Assembly: GCA_017482495.1 (NCBI GenBank)
Contig: JAFUMU010000034.1
Location: 1 to 51,648, forward strand
DNA length: 51,648 nucleotides
Source: Clostridia bacterium
Lineage (GTDB): Bacteria > Bacillota > Clostridia > Oscillospirales > CAG-272
Reading direction: 5' to 3'
Part shown: piece after piece, positions 38,932 to 46,870 of the stretch
Numbering within the stretch: the stretch's first letter is position 1
Layout: each line of letters begins with the position of its first letter
The notes under the pieces: model-generated
What the model saw: only the letters and a program-made list of their open reading frames with translations
Databases searched by the model: none
What the model was told of the DNA's origin: nothing
Position numbers and translations under genes: made by a program

Positions 38932-39204
38932 GATAATTTTTTGTTTTTGTACAGTTTTAACAAACTTATTTTTTTGCGAAAAAATCTCTTGACAAGCCGT
39001 TTTGTTTTCCACAGGCTGTTGAAAACCGTGTTGAAAAGCCCGTTTTTCCTGCAATTCAAGGGGTATTTTTCAAAAAACTTTTCCAAAGCCTGTTGAAAAC
39101 TCTGCTGTCGGGAAATGATTCCATAAAATGGTATTTGTCAAAACGTAGAAAATAATATTTTGCTAAAAAATCCCTTGACACGCCCCGACACATTGTGCAC
39201 ACTC
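38932..39204. repeat. AT-rich intergenic region with DnaA-box-like 9-mers and direct repeats
   Basis: No gene is seen. After an AT-rich run (38932-38975) come two pairs of direct repeats. TTTTCCACAGGCTGTTGAAA (continuing AC, 39005-39026) matches a copy at 39079-39100 with two differences. AAAAAATCTCTTGACAAGCC near 38980-38998 matches AAAAAATCCCTTGACACGCC near 39165-39184. The 9-mer TGTTGAAAA occurs three times and TTTTCCACA once, one base from the DnaA box TTATCCACA. Confidence 0.6.
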
Positions 39205-39957
39205 TTATCCCAAAAGCACATCGGAAATAAGCATGATACAAAAGCCCACAAGCAAGGAGTATGTTGCTCCGCTCTCATTTCCGTGAGCGTGAGTTTCAGG
39301 TATCATCTCGTCGCTTATAACATACAGCATGGTTCCTCCTGCAAAGGCAAGGGCAAAAGGCAGGATAACAGAAGCAATGCTGACCGCAAAATATCCGATA
39401 AGCGTTCCCACCACCTCTACAAGTCCTGTAGCCATAGCGCAAATAAATGTCTTTCTCGGACTTACTCCTGCCGAAAGCATAGGTCCTATTATTACCATGC
39501 CCTCGGGAATATTCTGAAGCGCGATACCGCCCGCTATAAGAAGCGCCTGTGATGTATCTCCCGAACCAAAGCCAACACCTGCCGCAATACCCTCAGGCAA
39601 GTTGTGTATGGCGATAGCCATAACAAACAGAAGAACCTTATCAAGACTTGTTTTGTTATGAGCTTCAATATCCCTCCCCACCATTTTGTGTAGATGAGGA
39701 ACTAATTTATCCACAAGATTGAGACACAATGCACCTGCAAATATGCCTGCTACAGTTATGATGATACCGTATTTTCCACCATATTCAAGTGAAGGCAAAA
39801 CAAGCCCCAGTACAGCCGCCGCAAGCATTACCCCCGCCGCAAATGATAATACAATATCAGAAAACTTATGCGATATCTTCTTAAATATAAATCCGATCAC
39901 CGAGCCGAACATGGTTGCTCCGCCAACGCCGATCGCTGTTAATAATACCAGCTTCAT
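39205..39957 (-). CDS. ZIP family metal transporter
   Basis: A 250-residue membrane protein with about eight hydrophobic helices. The ZIP metal-site motifs are in VMAIAIHNLPEGIAAGVGFG (helix IV) and GIALQNIPEGMVIIGPMLSA (helix V), where His, Asn and Glu form the binuclear metal centre. The loop before helix IV is His-containing (VPHLHKMVGRDIEAHNKTSL). These proteins move zinc, iron or manganese into the cytoplasm, and the preferred metal cannot be read. GGAGG precedes ATG 39957. No metal regulator gene is adjacent. The end VGFCIMLISDVLLG lies next to the repeat-bearing gap. Identification is firm. Confidence 0.95.
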   Translation of the reverse strand: MKLVLLTAIGVGGATMFGSVIGFIFKKISHKFSDIVLSFAAGVMLAAAVLGLVLPSLEYGGKYGIIITVAGIFAGALCLNLVDKLVPHLHKMVGRDIEAHNKTSLDKVLLFVMAIAIHNLPEGIAAGVGFGSGDTSQALLIAGGIALQNIPEGMVIIGPMLSAGVSPRKTFICAMATGLVEVVGTLIGYFAVSIASVILPFALAFAGGTMLYVISDEMIPETHAHGNESGATYSLLVGFCIMLISDVLLG

Positions 39958-40054
39958 ATAATACCTCCGTTACTATTCTATACTGATTATAGCATATCTT
40001 GATGCGATTTCAGTAACAATATCACAAAAATACAGTTCGAATGCTATATTGAGC

Positions 40055-40082
40055 AAAAAACTCCCGACCGTTCGGTCGGGAG
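40055..40082 (-). terminator. Rho-independent terminator of fba
   Basis: On the minus strand the stem CTCCCGACCG / CGGTCGGGAG with a two-base loop is followed by six T, 23 bases after the fba stop. Confidence 0.9.
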
Positions 40083-40105
40083 CTGATTACTATTATAAAC
40101 TACAA

Positions 40106-40969
40106 TTAAGCCTTGCCAACAGAACCGAAGAGCTCCATCTTTTCCTTAACAGTTGCCTTGATAGCTGCTGTACCGGGAGCGAGAAGCTTTCTGGGGTCGA
40201 AGCCCTTACCCTGGAGATCCTTGCCTGCTTCAATGTATTCACGAACTGCAGCAGCAAAGGAGAGCTGGCACTCTGTATTAACGTTGATCTTAGATACGCC
40301 AAGAGAGATAGCCTTCTTGATCATATCAGCGGGGATACCTGTACCGCCGTGGAGAACGAGGGGCATATCGCCTGTCTGCTGCTGAATTCCGTCAAGAGTC
40401 TCGAAGGAAAGTCCTGCCCAGTTTTCGGGATATACGCCGTGGATGTTACCGATACCTGCTGCAAGCATTGTTACGCCCAGATCAGCGATCATCTTGCACT
40501 CTGCGGGATCTGCACACTCGCCTGCGCCGATAACGCCGTCTTCCTCGCCGCCGATGGAACCAACCTCAGCCTCAAGGGACATATTCTTCTCTGCACAAAC
40601 TGCAACAAGCTCCTTAGTCTTTGCGATGTTCTCCTCGATGGGATAGTGAGAACCGTCAAACATGATGGAAGAAAATCCTGCTTCGATGCACTTGTAGCAG
40701 TCCTCGTAAGTACCGTGGTCAAGGTGGAGAGCAACGGGAACTGTGATGCCCAGAGAGTCAACCATAGCGTCAACCATAGCAGCAACAGTCTTAAATCCTG
40801 TCATATACTTGCCTGCGCCTGCGGAAACACCCAGGATAACAGGGCTTCTGAGCTCTTCTGCGGTCTCAAGAACGGCACGTGTCCATTCAAGGTTGTTGAT
40901 ATTGAACTGGCCAACTGCGTATTTGCCTGCTTTAGCCTTTGTGAGCATATCTTTTGCGTTTACTAACAT
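40106..40969 (-). CDS. fba: Class II fructose-bisphosphate aldolase
   Basis: A zinc-dependent aldolase that splits fructose 1,6-bisphosphate in glycolysis. The 287-residue protein is typical of the short class IIB group. Motifs: AGKYAVGQFNINNLEWTRAV near the start, zinc ligands in VPVALHLDHGTYEDCYKCIE (near residue 82) and YPENWAGLSFETLDGI to VLHGGTGIPADMIKKAISLG (the GGTG phosphate site), and SKINVNTECQLSFAAAVREY. AAGGAG lies eight bases before the ATG. Pyruvate kinase is divergent from it across a 260-base gap, so two glycolysis genes share an intergenic region. Identification is firm. A tagatose-bisphosphate aldolase role is less likely but belongs to the same fold. Confidence 0.96.
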   Translation of the reverse strand: MLVNAKDMLTKAKAGKYAVGQFNINNLEWTRAVLETAEELRSPVILGVSAGAGKYMTGFKTVAAMVDAMVDSLGITVPVALHLDHGTYEDCYKCIEAGFSSIMFDGSHYPIEENIAKTKELVAVCAEKNMSLEAEVGSIGGEEDGVIGAGECADPAECKMIADLGVTMLAAGIGNIHGVYPENWAGLSFETLDGIQQQTGDMPLVLHGGTGIPADMIKKAISLGVSKINVNTECQLSFAAAVREYIEAGKDLQGKGFDPRKLLAPGTAAIKATVKEKMELFGSVGKA

Positions 40970-41126
40970 TTCAAATACTCCTTAAAAAAGAAAATTTTGT
41001 TATCAAACTAATTTATTATAACCTATATCCCACACAAAAATCAAGAGAAATGCAGTAATTTATTTACGTAATAACAAAATCATTCAAAAAGTACGAATTT
41101 TGTGTATCAAACAGTACAATTTTTAT

Positions 41127-41155
41127 TTGACTTTTACTCTGTATAGAGTTATCAT
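41127..41155 (+). promoter_or_regulatory. Promoter of pyk
   Basis: TTGACT at 41127-41132, a 17-base spacer and TATCAT at 41150-41155. The leader to ATG 41230 would be about 68 bases and contains a hairpin (AAGGCGGA at 41178-41185, TCCGCCTT at 41202-41209). Confidence 0.7.
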
Positions 41156-41229
41156 ATATGTATAAAATATCACAAATAAGGCGGAATCTTGCTTTATTCT
41201 CTCCGCCTTTAGAAAGATTTGGTACTCAT

Positions 41230-42660
41230 ATGCGCAGAACTAAAATAGTTTGTACTCTCGGCCCCGCCAGCTCAAATGAAAAGGTTATTGAAAAAATGCT
41301 TCGTGCAGGAATGAATGTTGCCCGTCTTAATTTCTCCCACGGAACTCATGAGGATCATGCAAAGACGCTCGAAACATTCAGAAGCGTACGTGACAGACTT
41401 GGCCTCCCCGCGGCTATCATGCTTGATACCAAGGGACCTGAGATCCGTTTGAAAACTGTTAAGAATGGCTGTATCACCGTTGAAACAGGTGACAAGCTTG
41501 TCCTTACTTCAAGAGAAGTGGTTGACGGCGAGAAGGAGATCACTATCACCTACGGCCGTCTTGTTGACATAATCAAGGTAGGTACTAAGATCCTTATCGA
41601 CGACGGTAAGATCCATCTTTTAGTTGAAGAAACAACAGACACAGACATCATCTGTAAAGTAACCGACGGCGGAGAGATCAGAAACAGAAAGAGTATCAAT
41701 ATCCCCAACTTCTGCGTTGATATGCCATACCTGAGCGAAGCAGACAAGTCCGACATTCTCTTCGGAATCGAGCAGGACGTTGACTTTATCGCCGCATCCT
41801 TCGTCCGCTCAAAGAAGGACGTTATAGATCTTCGTAAGTTTATCGACTACAACGGCGGTCACAGCATCAAGATCATTGCAAAGATAGAAAACATGCAAGG
41901 CGTTGACAACTTCAACGAGATACTTGCCAACTCCGATGGTATCATGGTAGCGCGAGGTGACATGGGCGTAGAAGTTGATTTTGAAAAGCTTCCCGGTATT
42001 CAGAAGTCCTTTATCAAGCGCTGCTATCAGGCAGGCAAGATCGTTATTACAGCAACACAGATGCTTGAATCCATGATAAGCAATCCCATGCCTACAAGAG
42101 CCGAGATATCCGACGTTGCAAACGCAGTATTCGACGGAACAAGTGCAGTCATGCTCTCAGGCGAGACAGCAATGGGCGTTAACCCTCCCCACGTTGTTGA
42201 GGTCATGGCAAAGATAGCCCGTCAGGCGGAGACCGACGCAATCAGAATGGGCGCATATAAGGGAGTGATCGAATTCGACGACGACGAGGATACAACAAAT
42301 GCAATCTGCGATGCTGCTTGTACAACTGCTCAGGACCTTAAGGCAAGAGCTATCATCGCCGTAACCAAATCCGGCTACACAGCACGCCGAGTTTCCAAAT
42401 TCCGTCCCCGTCAGGCGATCGTTGCATCCACACCTGTTAAGAAAACATATCACCAGCTTTCAATGTCCTGGGGTGTACTTCCTGTTCTGTCCCTTAATCA
42501 GACAGATACAGACAGCCTGTTCCAGCACGCCATCGACTGCGCAAAGCAGGTAGACGTTGTAAAGGTAGGCGACAGAGTCGTTATCACCGCAGGTGTACCT
42601 CTCGGCCGCTCCGGAACTACCAACATTCTTAAGGTTGAGACTGTAGAAGGCTCAAGATAA
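41230..42660 (+). CDS. pyk: Pyruvate kinase
   Basis: Converts phosphoenolpyruvate and ADP to pyruvate and ATP at the end of glycolysis. The 476-residue protein begins with RRTKIVCTLGPASSNEKVIE, the canonical start. It contains MNVARLNFSHGTHEDHAKTL, MLDTKGPEIRLKTV, the active-site segment IKIIAKIENMQGVDNFNEIL, DGIMVARGDMGVEVDFEKLP, and ITATQMLESMISNPMPTRAE. The C-terminal domain ends near VITAGVPLGRSGTTNILKVE, without the extra PEP-utiliser domain seen in Bacillus. ATG 41230 fits the family start; the frame is open from 41158 but that ATG coincides with the predicted transcription start. No clear ribosome binding site is visible before 41230. ppdK, which makes PEP from pyruvate or the reverse, starts at the window end. 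Confidence 0.96.
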   Translation: MRRTKIVCTLGPASSNEKVIEKMLRAGMNVARLNFSHGTHEDHAKTLETFRSVRDRLGLPAAIMLDTKGPEIRLKTVKNGCITVETGDKLVLTSREVVDGEKEITITYGRLVDIIKVGTKILIDDGKIHLLVEETTDTDIICKVTDGGEIRNRKSINIPNFCVDMPYLSEADKSDILFGIEQDVDFIAASFVRSKKDVIDLRKFIDYNGGHSIKIIAKIENMQGVDNFNEILANSDGIMVARGDMGVEVDFEKLPGIQKSFIKRCYQAGKIVITATQMLESMISNPMPTRAEISDVANAVFDGTSAVMLSGETAMGVNPPHVVEVMAKIARQAETDAIRMGAYKGVIEFDDDEDTTNAICDAACTTAQDLKARAIIAVTKSGYTARRVSKFRPRQAIVASTPVKKTYHQLSMSWGVLPVLSLNQTDTDSLFQHAIDCAKQVDVVKVGDRVVITAGVPLGRSGTTNILKVETVEGSR

Positions 42661-42664
42661 CACA

Positions 42665-42694
42665 AAAAAATAGCTCCGTTTGGAGCTATTTTTT
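42665..42694 (+). terminator. Rho-independent terminator of pyk
   Basis: Stem AAAATAGCTCC / GGAGCTATTTT with loop GTTT, followed by more T, five bases after the stop. Confidence 0.9.
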
Positions 42695-42762
42695 ATATGC
42701 AGAATGAAATCTGCGAGCAGCCCGTCCTACGGAGCATAAAAGATCGGGTATACAAGCTTTTG

Positions 42763-43356
42763 TTATTCTTCATTTTTCGCAGCTCTTGAGAATATTTCCA
42801 TAGAAGTACCCGAGTCACGCACAAGGATATCCTGCGGCAGGCGGAGCATTTTATATGTTACGTAAAGATCACCTGCGGCGCCTGAAATATTCATTATCTG
42901 AATAAAATATACGCTCCAGAAAAAGTCCCTGGGAACAAAAATACACAGCACGGAAAGAACAAGTCCCCATATGATGACGGGAGAAAGGGCTATAACAAGA
43001 TAGCTCTTTTTATCGTAGAACCATTTACTGCCTGCGTAGGCATACGAAAGCTTGAAGCCGTAAAACGCCTTTTCTCCGCTGTACATCCTGAAGAAAAATC
43101 CGTGCACCAGTTCATGGAGGATTATATACACAACGCTTCCTGCTATTATAACACTGAAACGCAAAGCGTACATAGTCATTCCCGACGACATATCAAAAAG
43201 CATACCGATACTCTTAAAGGGGAGCACCAACGCCATCATAAGTATGGCGATAACCGCTGCTCCCACATTTACAAGTAGAAAAAGCTTTTTATTGTTTGAC
43301 AGGTCAATAGTGAATATCTTCTCATAGCCCTCAGGCAGATTCTTACAAGGTCTCAT
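42763..43356 (-). CDS. Membrane zincin-like protein (DUF3267 type)
   Basis: A 197-residue membrane protein with about four hydrophobic helices. The zinc protease motif HELVH (near residue 81) sits in VYIILHELVHGFFFRMYSGE, and GFKLSYAYAGSKWFYDKKSY follows. This is the layout of DUF3267 proteins, predicted membrane metalloproteases of unknown substrate. A second zinc ligand is not certain: ALSPVIIWG may be the equivalent of the motif after HExxH. AGGA precedes the ATG. It lies five bases after the amidase gene, so the two are cotranscribed, perhaps in the same cell envelope process. Confidence 0.83.
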   Translation of the reverse strand: MRPCKNLPEGYEKIFTIDLSNNKKLFLLVNVGAAVIAILMMALVLPFKSIGMLFDMSSGMTMYALRFSVIIAGSVVYIILHELVHGFFFRMYSGEKAFYGFKLSYAYAGSKWFYDKKSYLVIALSPVIIWGLVLSVLCIFVPRDFFWSVYFIQIMNISGAAGDLYVTYKMLRLPQDILVRDSGTSMEIFSRAAKNEE

Positions 43357-43361
43357 ATTTT

Positions 43362-45293
43362 TTATTCCTCACTAACGCTTCCCACAGGCTCGGGGGCGGC
43401 TTCCGTTTGTGCTTTGTTTTCCGGCTCAGCGTCGGACTCATTTGCTGGCTCCGTTTCAGCATCACTCTCGCTCTTCGCTTCCACCGCACGCTCCGCTTTC
43501 TCAGCCTCTGACATGGGGGCATTTTTCTTTTTCTTCACAACAAGGATCACCACCGTTGCCGCAAGGACGGCTATGACCAGCACCACACACACTGCTGTCA
43601 GCTTTGATGTGGGAGCATCCCATCCTGACGGAATAGGCTCCTCATATGCATCTCCGCAGTTTGCGCACACGGTCTTCCTTTCGCCTCTTTCAAAGAACGA
43701 GGCTTCCTCTGTTATTTCTGTATTATAGCTGTGTCCTGTTGCACTTATTGTCTGTTTCTCTGTATGCTCACAGGCTGTACAATTATATTCCGCATAGCCA
43801 TCAGAAACGCATGTCGCCTTTTGCTCTGATACAAGCTCTGTTGTGTGTCCCGTTTTTGGAACCGTCACCGTTTCCTCAACACCGCATCTGTTACATACAG
43901 TATGTGTACTGCCGTCCTGTGTACAGGTCTGCTGTGAAAGGACCGTGACCGTATTATCATGACCTAAGGCTTCAATAGTCTCCTCTATATCCTCTCCGCA
44001 AGCTGTGCAGGTATATTTCTTATATCCCGCCTCAGTACAGCTCGGTTCCTTTTCTTCATTGAGCACCGGACTGTGTCCCAGAGCAGGAAGACTTTCGTAT
44101 TTATTCTCCTTGCAGGTCTCACAGTAGTAGGTTATCTTACCCTCTGAGGTACATTTTGGTTCTATGCGCTCGGCCAGCGTCCACGTGTGCCCCTCGGACT
44201 TGATCACCTCTCTGTATGTATGATTACAGTTGGAGCAGGTGTACTGATAGTACCCGTCGACTGCGTGAGTGACCTCTCTTTTATCGGAAACATAGTAGCT
44301 GTGGGGCTTTGCCTCGATATACTTTATCTCTGTGTGGTTTTCACACTCAACGTCCTTCTCGTTTAAGTTGAGCGTTATCCTGCATTCCTTCTTTACATAT
44401 CCGTCAACTCCGCATTTCGCTTCTTGACTTGTTTCATTTATCCAATAATGAGCGTCAGGCGCCGCCGCAAGTAATGTGATGTTCTTTCTGTGACCGCAGA
44501 CGGTGCAGTGCTGTGACTGCTTGCCCTGAAACATACAGTTGGAGGGGAAATCCTGTCTCGGTGTGTCCTCATAGGTGTGAACATGATTGGTGTAGTAATT
44601 GATGATCGCCTCCGCATCACCCTCAGCCAGCTTCTCGATTCCGCCGTCAGCAAAGATTATTGCCGCATCGGATGCGTTGGTAAAAAATCCGTGCTCGATA
44701 AGAATGGAGCCGATACCGAATTTAGAACACCATGTGGGTATACCGTAGTAATCGGAAAGAACTCCCAAAGAGGGGTCCTTACAGTCCCACTGCTTCTCTG
44801 AATTCCAATAATATCCCTCGTTGTCCTTTCTCTGTATAACTCCCTTGACGGGAAGCCCTGTCTTGGCAGAGAGAGAATTGCAAACATCCTGCGCCAGGTC
44901 TGCCATTTCATATTCCGGAAGGACAGAGGTGATAACAGAAACGCCTCTGTCATAATATGTGCTTCCGTCAAAGTGCAGGCTTACAAGCAGGTCGGCATTA
45001 ACAGTGTTGGCATAGATGCCTCTTGCAGCAAGGGGAAGATCGTAGTCTCCGTCCCTTGTCATATGTACGATAAAATTACCGTTAGCCTCTAATTTCTCCT
45101 TGAGAAGCTGAGCCAGCTTGAAGGTCATCACCTTTTCTCCAACACCGTTTCTGGCAGTACCTACATTAACACCGCCGTGACCGGGATCAAGCACTATTAC
45201 TATCTTATCCTCTCCCTCAAACACGGCGCCCGATACGGGCACCAATTGGATAAGTAAGATCATACAAAGTATGATCGCTGATATTCTCTTCAT
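43362..45293 (-). CDS. Surface N-acetylmuramoyl-L-alanine amidase with CxxC repeats and membrane anchor
   Basis: A 643-residue protein. A signal peptide (KRISAIILCMILLIQLVPVS) is followed by an Amidase_3 domain at about residues 30-235, with zinc ligands in VLDPGHGGVNVG, GEKVMTFKLA and LLVSLHFDGS, and the catalytic Glu in SILIEHGFFTN. It cleaves the bond between MurNAc and L-Ala. From about residue 240 to 550 come seven or eight repeats of ~35-42 residues, most with YTCxxC and a GHxx end (for example YQYTCSNCNHTYREVIKSEG and KKYTCTACGEDIEETIEALG). A transmembrane helix (LTAVCVVLVIAVLAATVVIL) and a Lys cluster follow, then an acidic Glu/Ala tail of about 55 residues in the cytoplasm. Signal peptide plus C-terminal anchor places the enzyme outside the cell. 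Confidence 0.92.
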   Translation of the reverse strand: MKRISAIILCMILLIQLVPVSGAVFEGEDKIVIVLDPGHGGVNVGTARNGVGEKVMTFKLAQLLKEKLEANGNFIVHMTRDGDYDLPLAARGIYANTVNADLLVSLHFDGSTYYDRGVSVITSVLPEYEMADLAQDVCNSLSAKTGLPVKGVIQRKDNEGYYWNSEKQWDCKDPSLGVLSDYYGIPTWCSKFGIGSILIEHGFFTNASDAAIIFADGGIEKLAEGDAEAIINYYTNHVHTYEDTPRQDFPSNCMFQGKQSQHCTVCGHRKNITLLAAAPDAHYWINETSQEAKCGVDGYVKKECRITLNLNEKDVECENHTEIKYIEAKPHSYYVSDKREVTHAVDGYYQYTCSNCNHTYREVIKSEGHTWTLAERIEPKCTSEGKITYYCETCKENKYESLPALGHSPVLNEEKEPSCTEAGYKKYTCTACGEDIEETIEALGHDNTVTVLSQQTCTQDGSTHTVCNRCGVEETVTVPKTGHTTELVSEQKATCVSDGYAEYNCTACEHTEKQTISATGHSYNTEITEEASFFERGERKTVCANCGDAYEEPIPSGWDAPTSKLTAVCVVLVIAVLAATVVILVVKKKKNAPMSEAEKAERAVEAKSESDAETEPANESDAEPENKAQTEAAPEPVGSVSEE

Positions 45294-45444
45294 CTCATTC
45301 TCCGATATATAGTTTTTATCACTAATACGACATAAAACGACAATACCTTACGATTATAACAAAATCATCCTATAAAGTCAACGATTTTGACAATTTGAAT
45401 GTAGTTATGTTCACTAAAAAATATAAAAAATACACATAATGCAG

Positions 45445-45473
45445 TTGACGAGGAAGGAAAAATATAGTATAAT
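45445..45473 (+). promoter_or_regulatory. Promoter of the MinD-like/MgsA-like operon
   Basis: TTGACG at 45445-45450, a 17-base spacer and consensus TATAAT at 45468-45473, about 55 bases before the GTG start. Confidence 0.78.
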
Positions 45474-45528
45474 TGTGTAAAGTGCCGCAAGTAGGATATT
45501 GGCAAAAATTCGTCTGTTGGAGGTTTTC

Positions 45529-46344
45529 GTGAAAACTAAAGTAATCATGATAGCGTCCTCAAAAGGCGGTGTCGGCAAATCCACAGCAGCTCTCGGCATC
45601 TCGGTCCAGCTTGCATTGGCAGGAGAGAGCGTTCTCCTGTGTGACCTTGACTTCGGCAATGCCTGCCTTGATATTCTTGCAGGCGTGGAGGATAGAGTTA
45701 TATATACGGTCAGCGATGCGGCCAACGGCAGATGCACAGCAAAGGAAGCAGTTATAACTGACAGTGATACAGGCATAGCGGGTCTAAGCCTTATGCCATG
45801 CCCTGCAGGCGGAACGGTCATAATATCCGACAAGGAAGACAGCGATTCCGTCTCAGCAGGAAATGTAGCTGACGCCGTAAAGAAAGCGGCTGCAGAGATC
45901 GGGGCAGGATATGTAGTTATAGATACAGGCGCAGGAGTCAACCCCATCACCGATGCTGCATCCGATATTGCAGATACGGTTATAGTAGTGGCAAGCCATA
46001 ATCCCATATCTCTTCGCGCGGCGGAGGGAACAGTAGCACGGCTCAGCGAAAAGGGACACGGAGATATCCGCCTTGTGGTCAATTCCTTTGAAGCAGAAGC
46101 AACAATAAAAAGAAAAGGCCCGAGAAAAGGCCTGCTTGATATTATAGATATGTCCAAAGCACCTCTTGCGGGTGTCATACCGTACGATTATTCCCTTATG
46201 CTCTATCATGAGGGAGTCGGTAAGATCAGCGCTACATCGGAGCGTGCGTTCAGAAATATTGCCTACCGTATAATGGGCAACGATGTTCCTCTTTTTGAGG
46301 GTATCAACAGCATAAGGAAAAGAAGAAAAAAGTTATATCAATAA
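45529..46344 (+). CDS. MinD/ParA family ATPase
   Basis: A 271-residue ATPase of the MinD/ParA family. The deviant Walker A is IASSKGGVGKSTAALGISVQ with the signature lysine at both ends of KGGVGKS. The switch regions are LLCDLDFGNACLDILAGVED and YVVIDTGAGVNPI, and the adenine-binding strand is RLVVNSF. The C-terminus NSIRKRRKKLYQ is basic, which could act as a membrane-binding helix as in MinD. GTG 45529 is chosen with GGAGG five bases upstream; a TTG at 45499 is in frame. No minE, minC or parB is nearby. The next gene, 16 bases on, has a methylglyoxal synthase fold. In many Clostridia true minD and mgsA lie in one cluster, so this pair may be a paralogous copy of part of it. Confidence 0.88.
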   Translation: MKTKVIMIASSKGGVGKSTAALGISVQLALAGESVLLCDLDFGNACLDILAGVEDRVIYTVSDAANGRCTAKEAVITDSDTGIAGLSLMPCPAGGTVIISDKEDSDSVSAGNVADAVKKAAAEIGAGYVVIDTGAGVNPITDAASDIADTVIVVASHNPISLRAAEGTVARLSEKGHGDIRLVVNSFEAEATIKRKGPRKGLLDIIDMSKAPLAGVIPYDYSLMLYHEGVGKISATSERAFRNIAYRIMGNDVPLFEGINSIRKRRKKLYQ

Positions 46345-46360
46345 ATAATGGGGGTACAGC

Positions 46361-46795
46361 ATGGAAATAGCAATCATAGCAGACGATTCCAAGAAAGAAT
46401 TGATGACGCAGTTCTGTATAGCATATTGCGGAATGCTTTCAAGACACAGCATATGCTCCACAAGCATTACAGGTAAATATATCGAAGATGCTACAGGACT
46501 GAAAATAGAAAAGCTCCTTCCCGGAAGCCACGGCGGCGTTCAGCAGATATGCTCCAGAGTATCATATAACGAGATCGACCTGGTTCTCGATTTCCGTTCC
46601 TCCGACCCCAACTCATCCTTCTATGAAGAAGAGCTCAACCTTCTCCGCATGTGTGATGCACAGAATGTCCCTGTAGCTACAAATATAGCAACAGCGGAGG
46701 TCCTTGTCTGCGCTCTTGACCGCGGAGACCTTGATTGGCGTGAGATAGTTAACCCCGCCTCAGAATATAACAAAAGAAAGAGAAGCAAAGTCTGA
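46361..46795 (+). CDS. Methylglyoxal synthase-like protein lacking the catalytic residues
   Basis: A 144-residue protein that aligns over its whole length with methylglyoxal synthase: IAIIADDSKKELM, TGKYIEDATGLKIEKLLPGS, GGVQQI, LLRMCDAQNVPVATNIATAE. The active enzyme needs His19, Asp20, Asp71, Asp91, His98 and Asp101 (E. coli numbering). Here His19 is Asp8, catalytic base Asp71 is Val60, Asp91 is Ser80, His98 is Phe87 and Asp101 is Glu90; only Asp20 (Asp9) is kept. It therefore should not make methylglyoxal. The phosphate-binding fold may remain as a sensor or partner. It is cotranscribed with a MinD-type ATPase 16 bases upstream. A GGGGG site precedes the ATG. The role is unknown. Confidence 0.8.
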   Translation: MEIAIIADDSKKELMTQFCIAYCGMLSRHSICSTSITGKYIEDATGLKIEKLLPGSHGGVQQICSRVSYNEIDLVLDFRSSDPNSSFYEEELNLLRMCDAQNVPVATNIATAEVLVCALDRGDLDWREIVNPASEYNKRKRSKV

Positions 46796-46805
46796 TAATA
46801 ACGGG

Positions 46806-46845
46806 TTGTCTATTCAGAGCATAACTCTGAGCCGGCAGCCCTTTA
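46806..46845 (+). other. Two-stem RNA hairpin between the MgsA-like gene and ymdB
   Basis: GGGTTGTC near 46803-46810 pairs (with G-U pairs) with GGCAGCCC near 46834-46841, enclosing a second stem TCAGAG / CTCTGA with loop CATAA. TTTATGTTGTTTTC follows. It may be a weak terminator or an attenuator of ymdB. Confidence 0.45.
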
Positions 46846-46870
46846 TGTTGTTTTCAGCTTGAAACATTAT

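Noticed and set aside
38932-39204. Chromosomal replication origin
   Set aside because: The 9-mers match the DnaA box only imperfectly and none of dnaA, dnaN, recF or rpmH is nearby. Kept only as a weak finding.
46361-46795. Functional methylglyoxal synthase
   Set aside because: The catalytic Asp and both active-site His positions are replaced, so enzymatic function is not supported.
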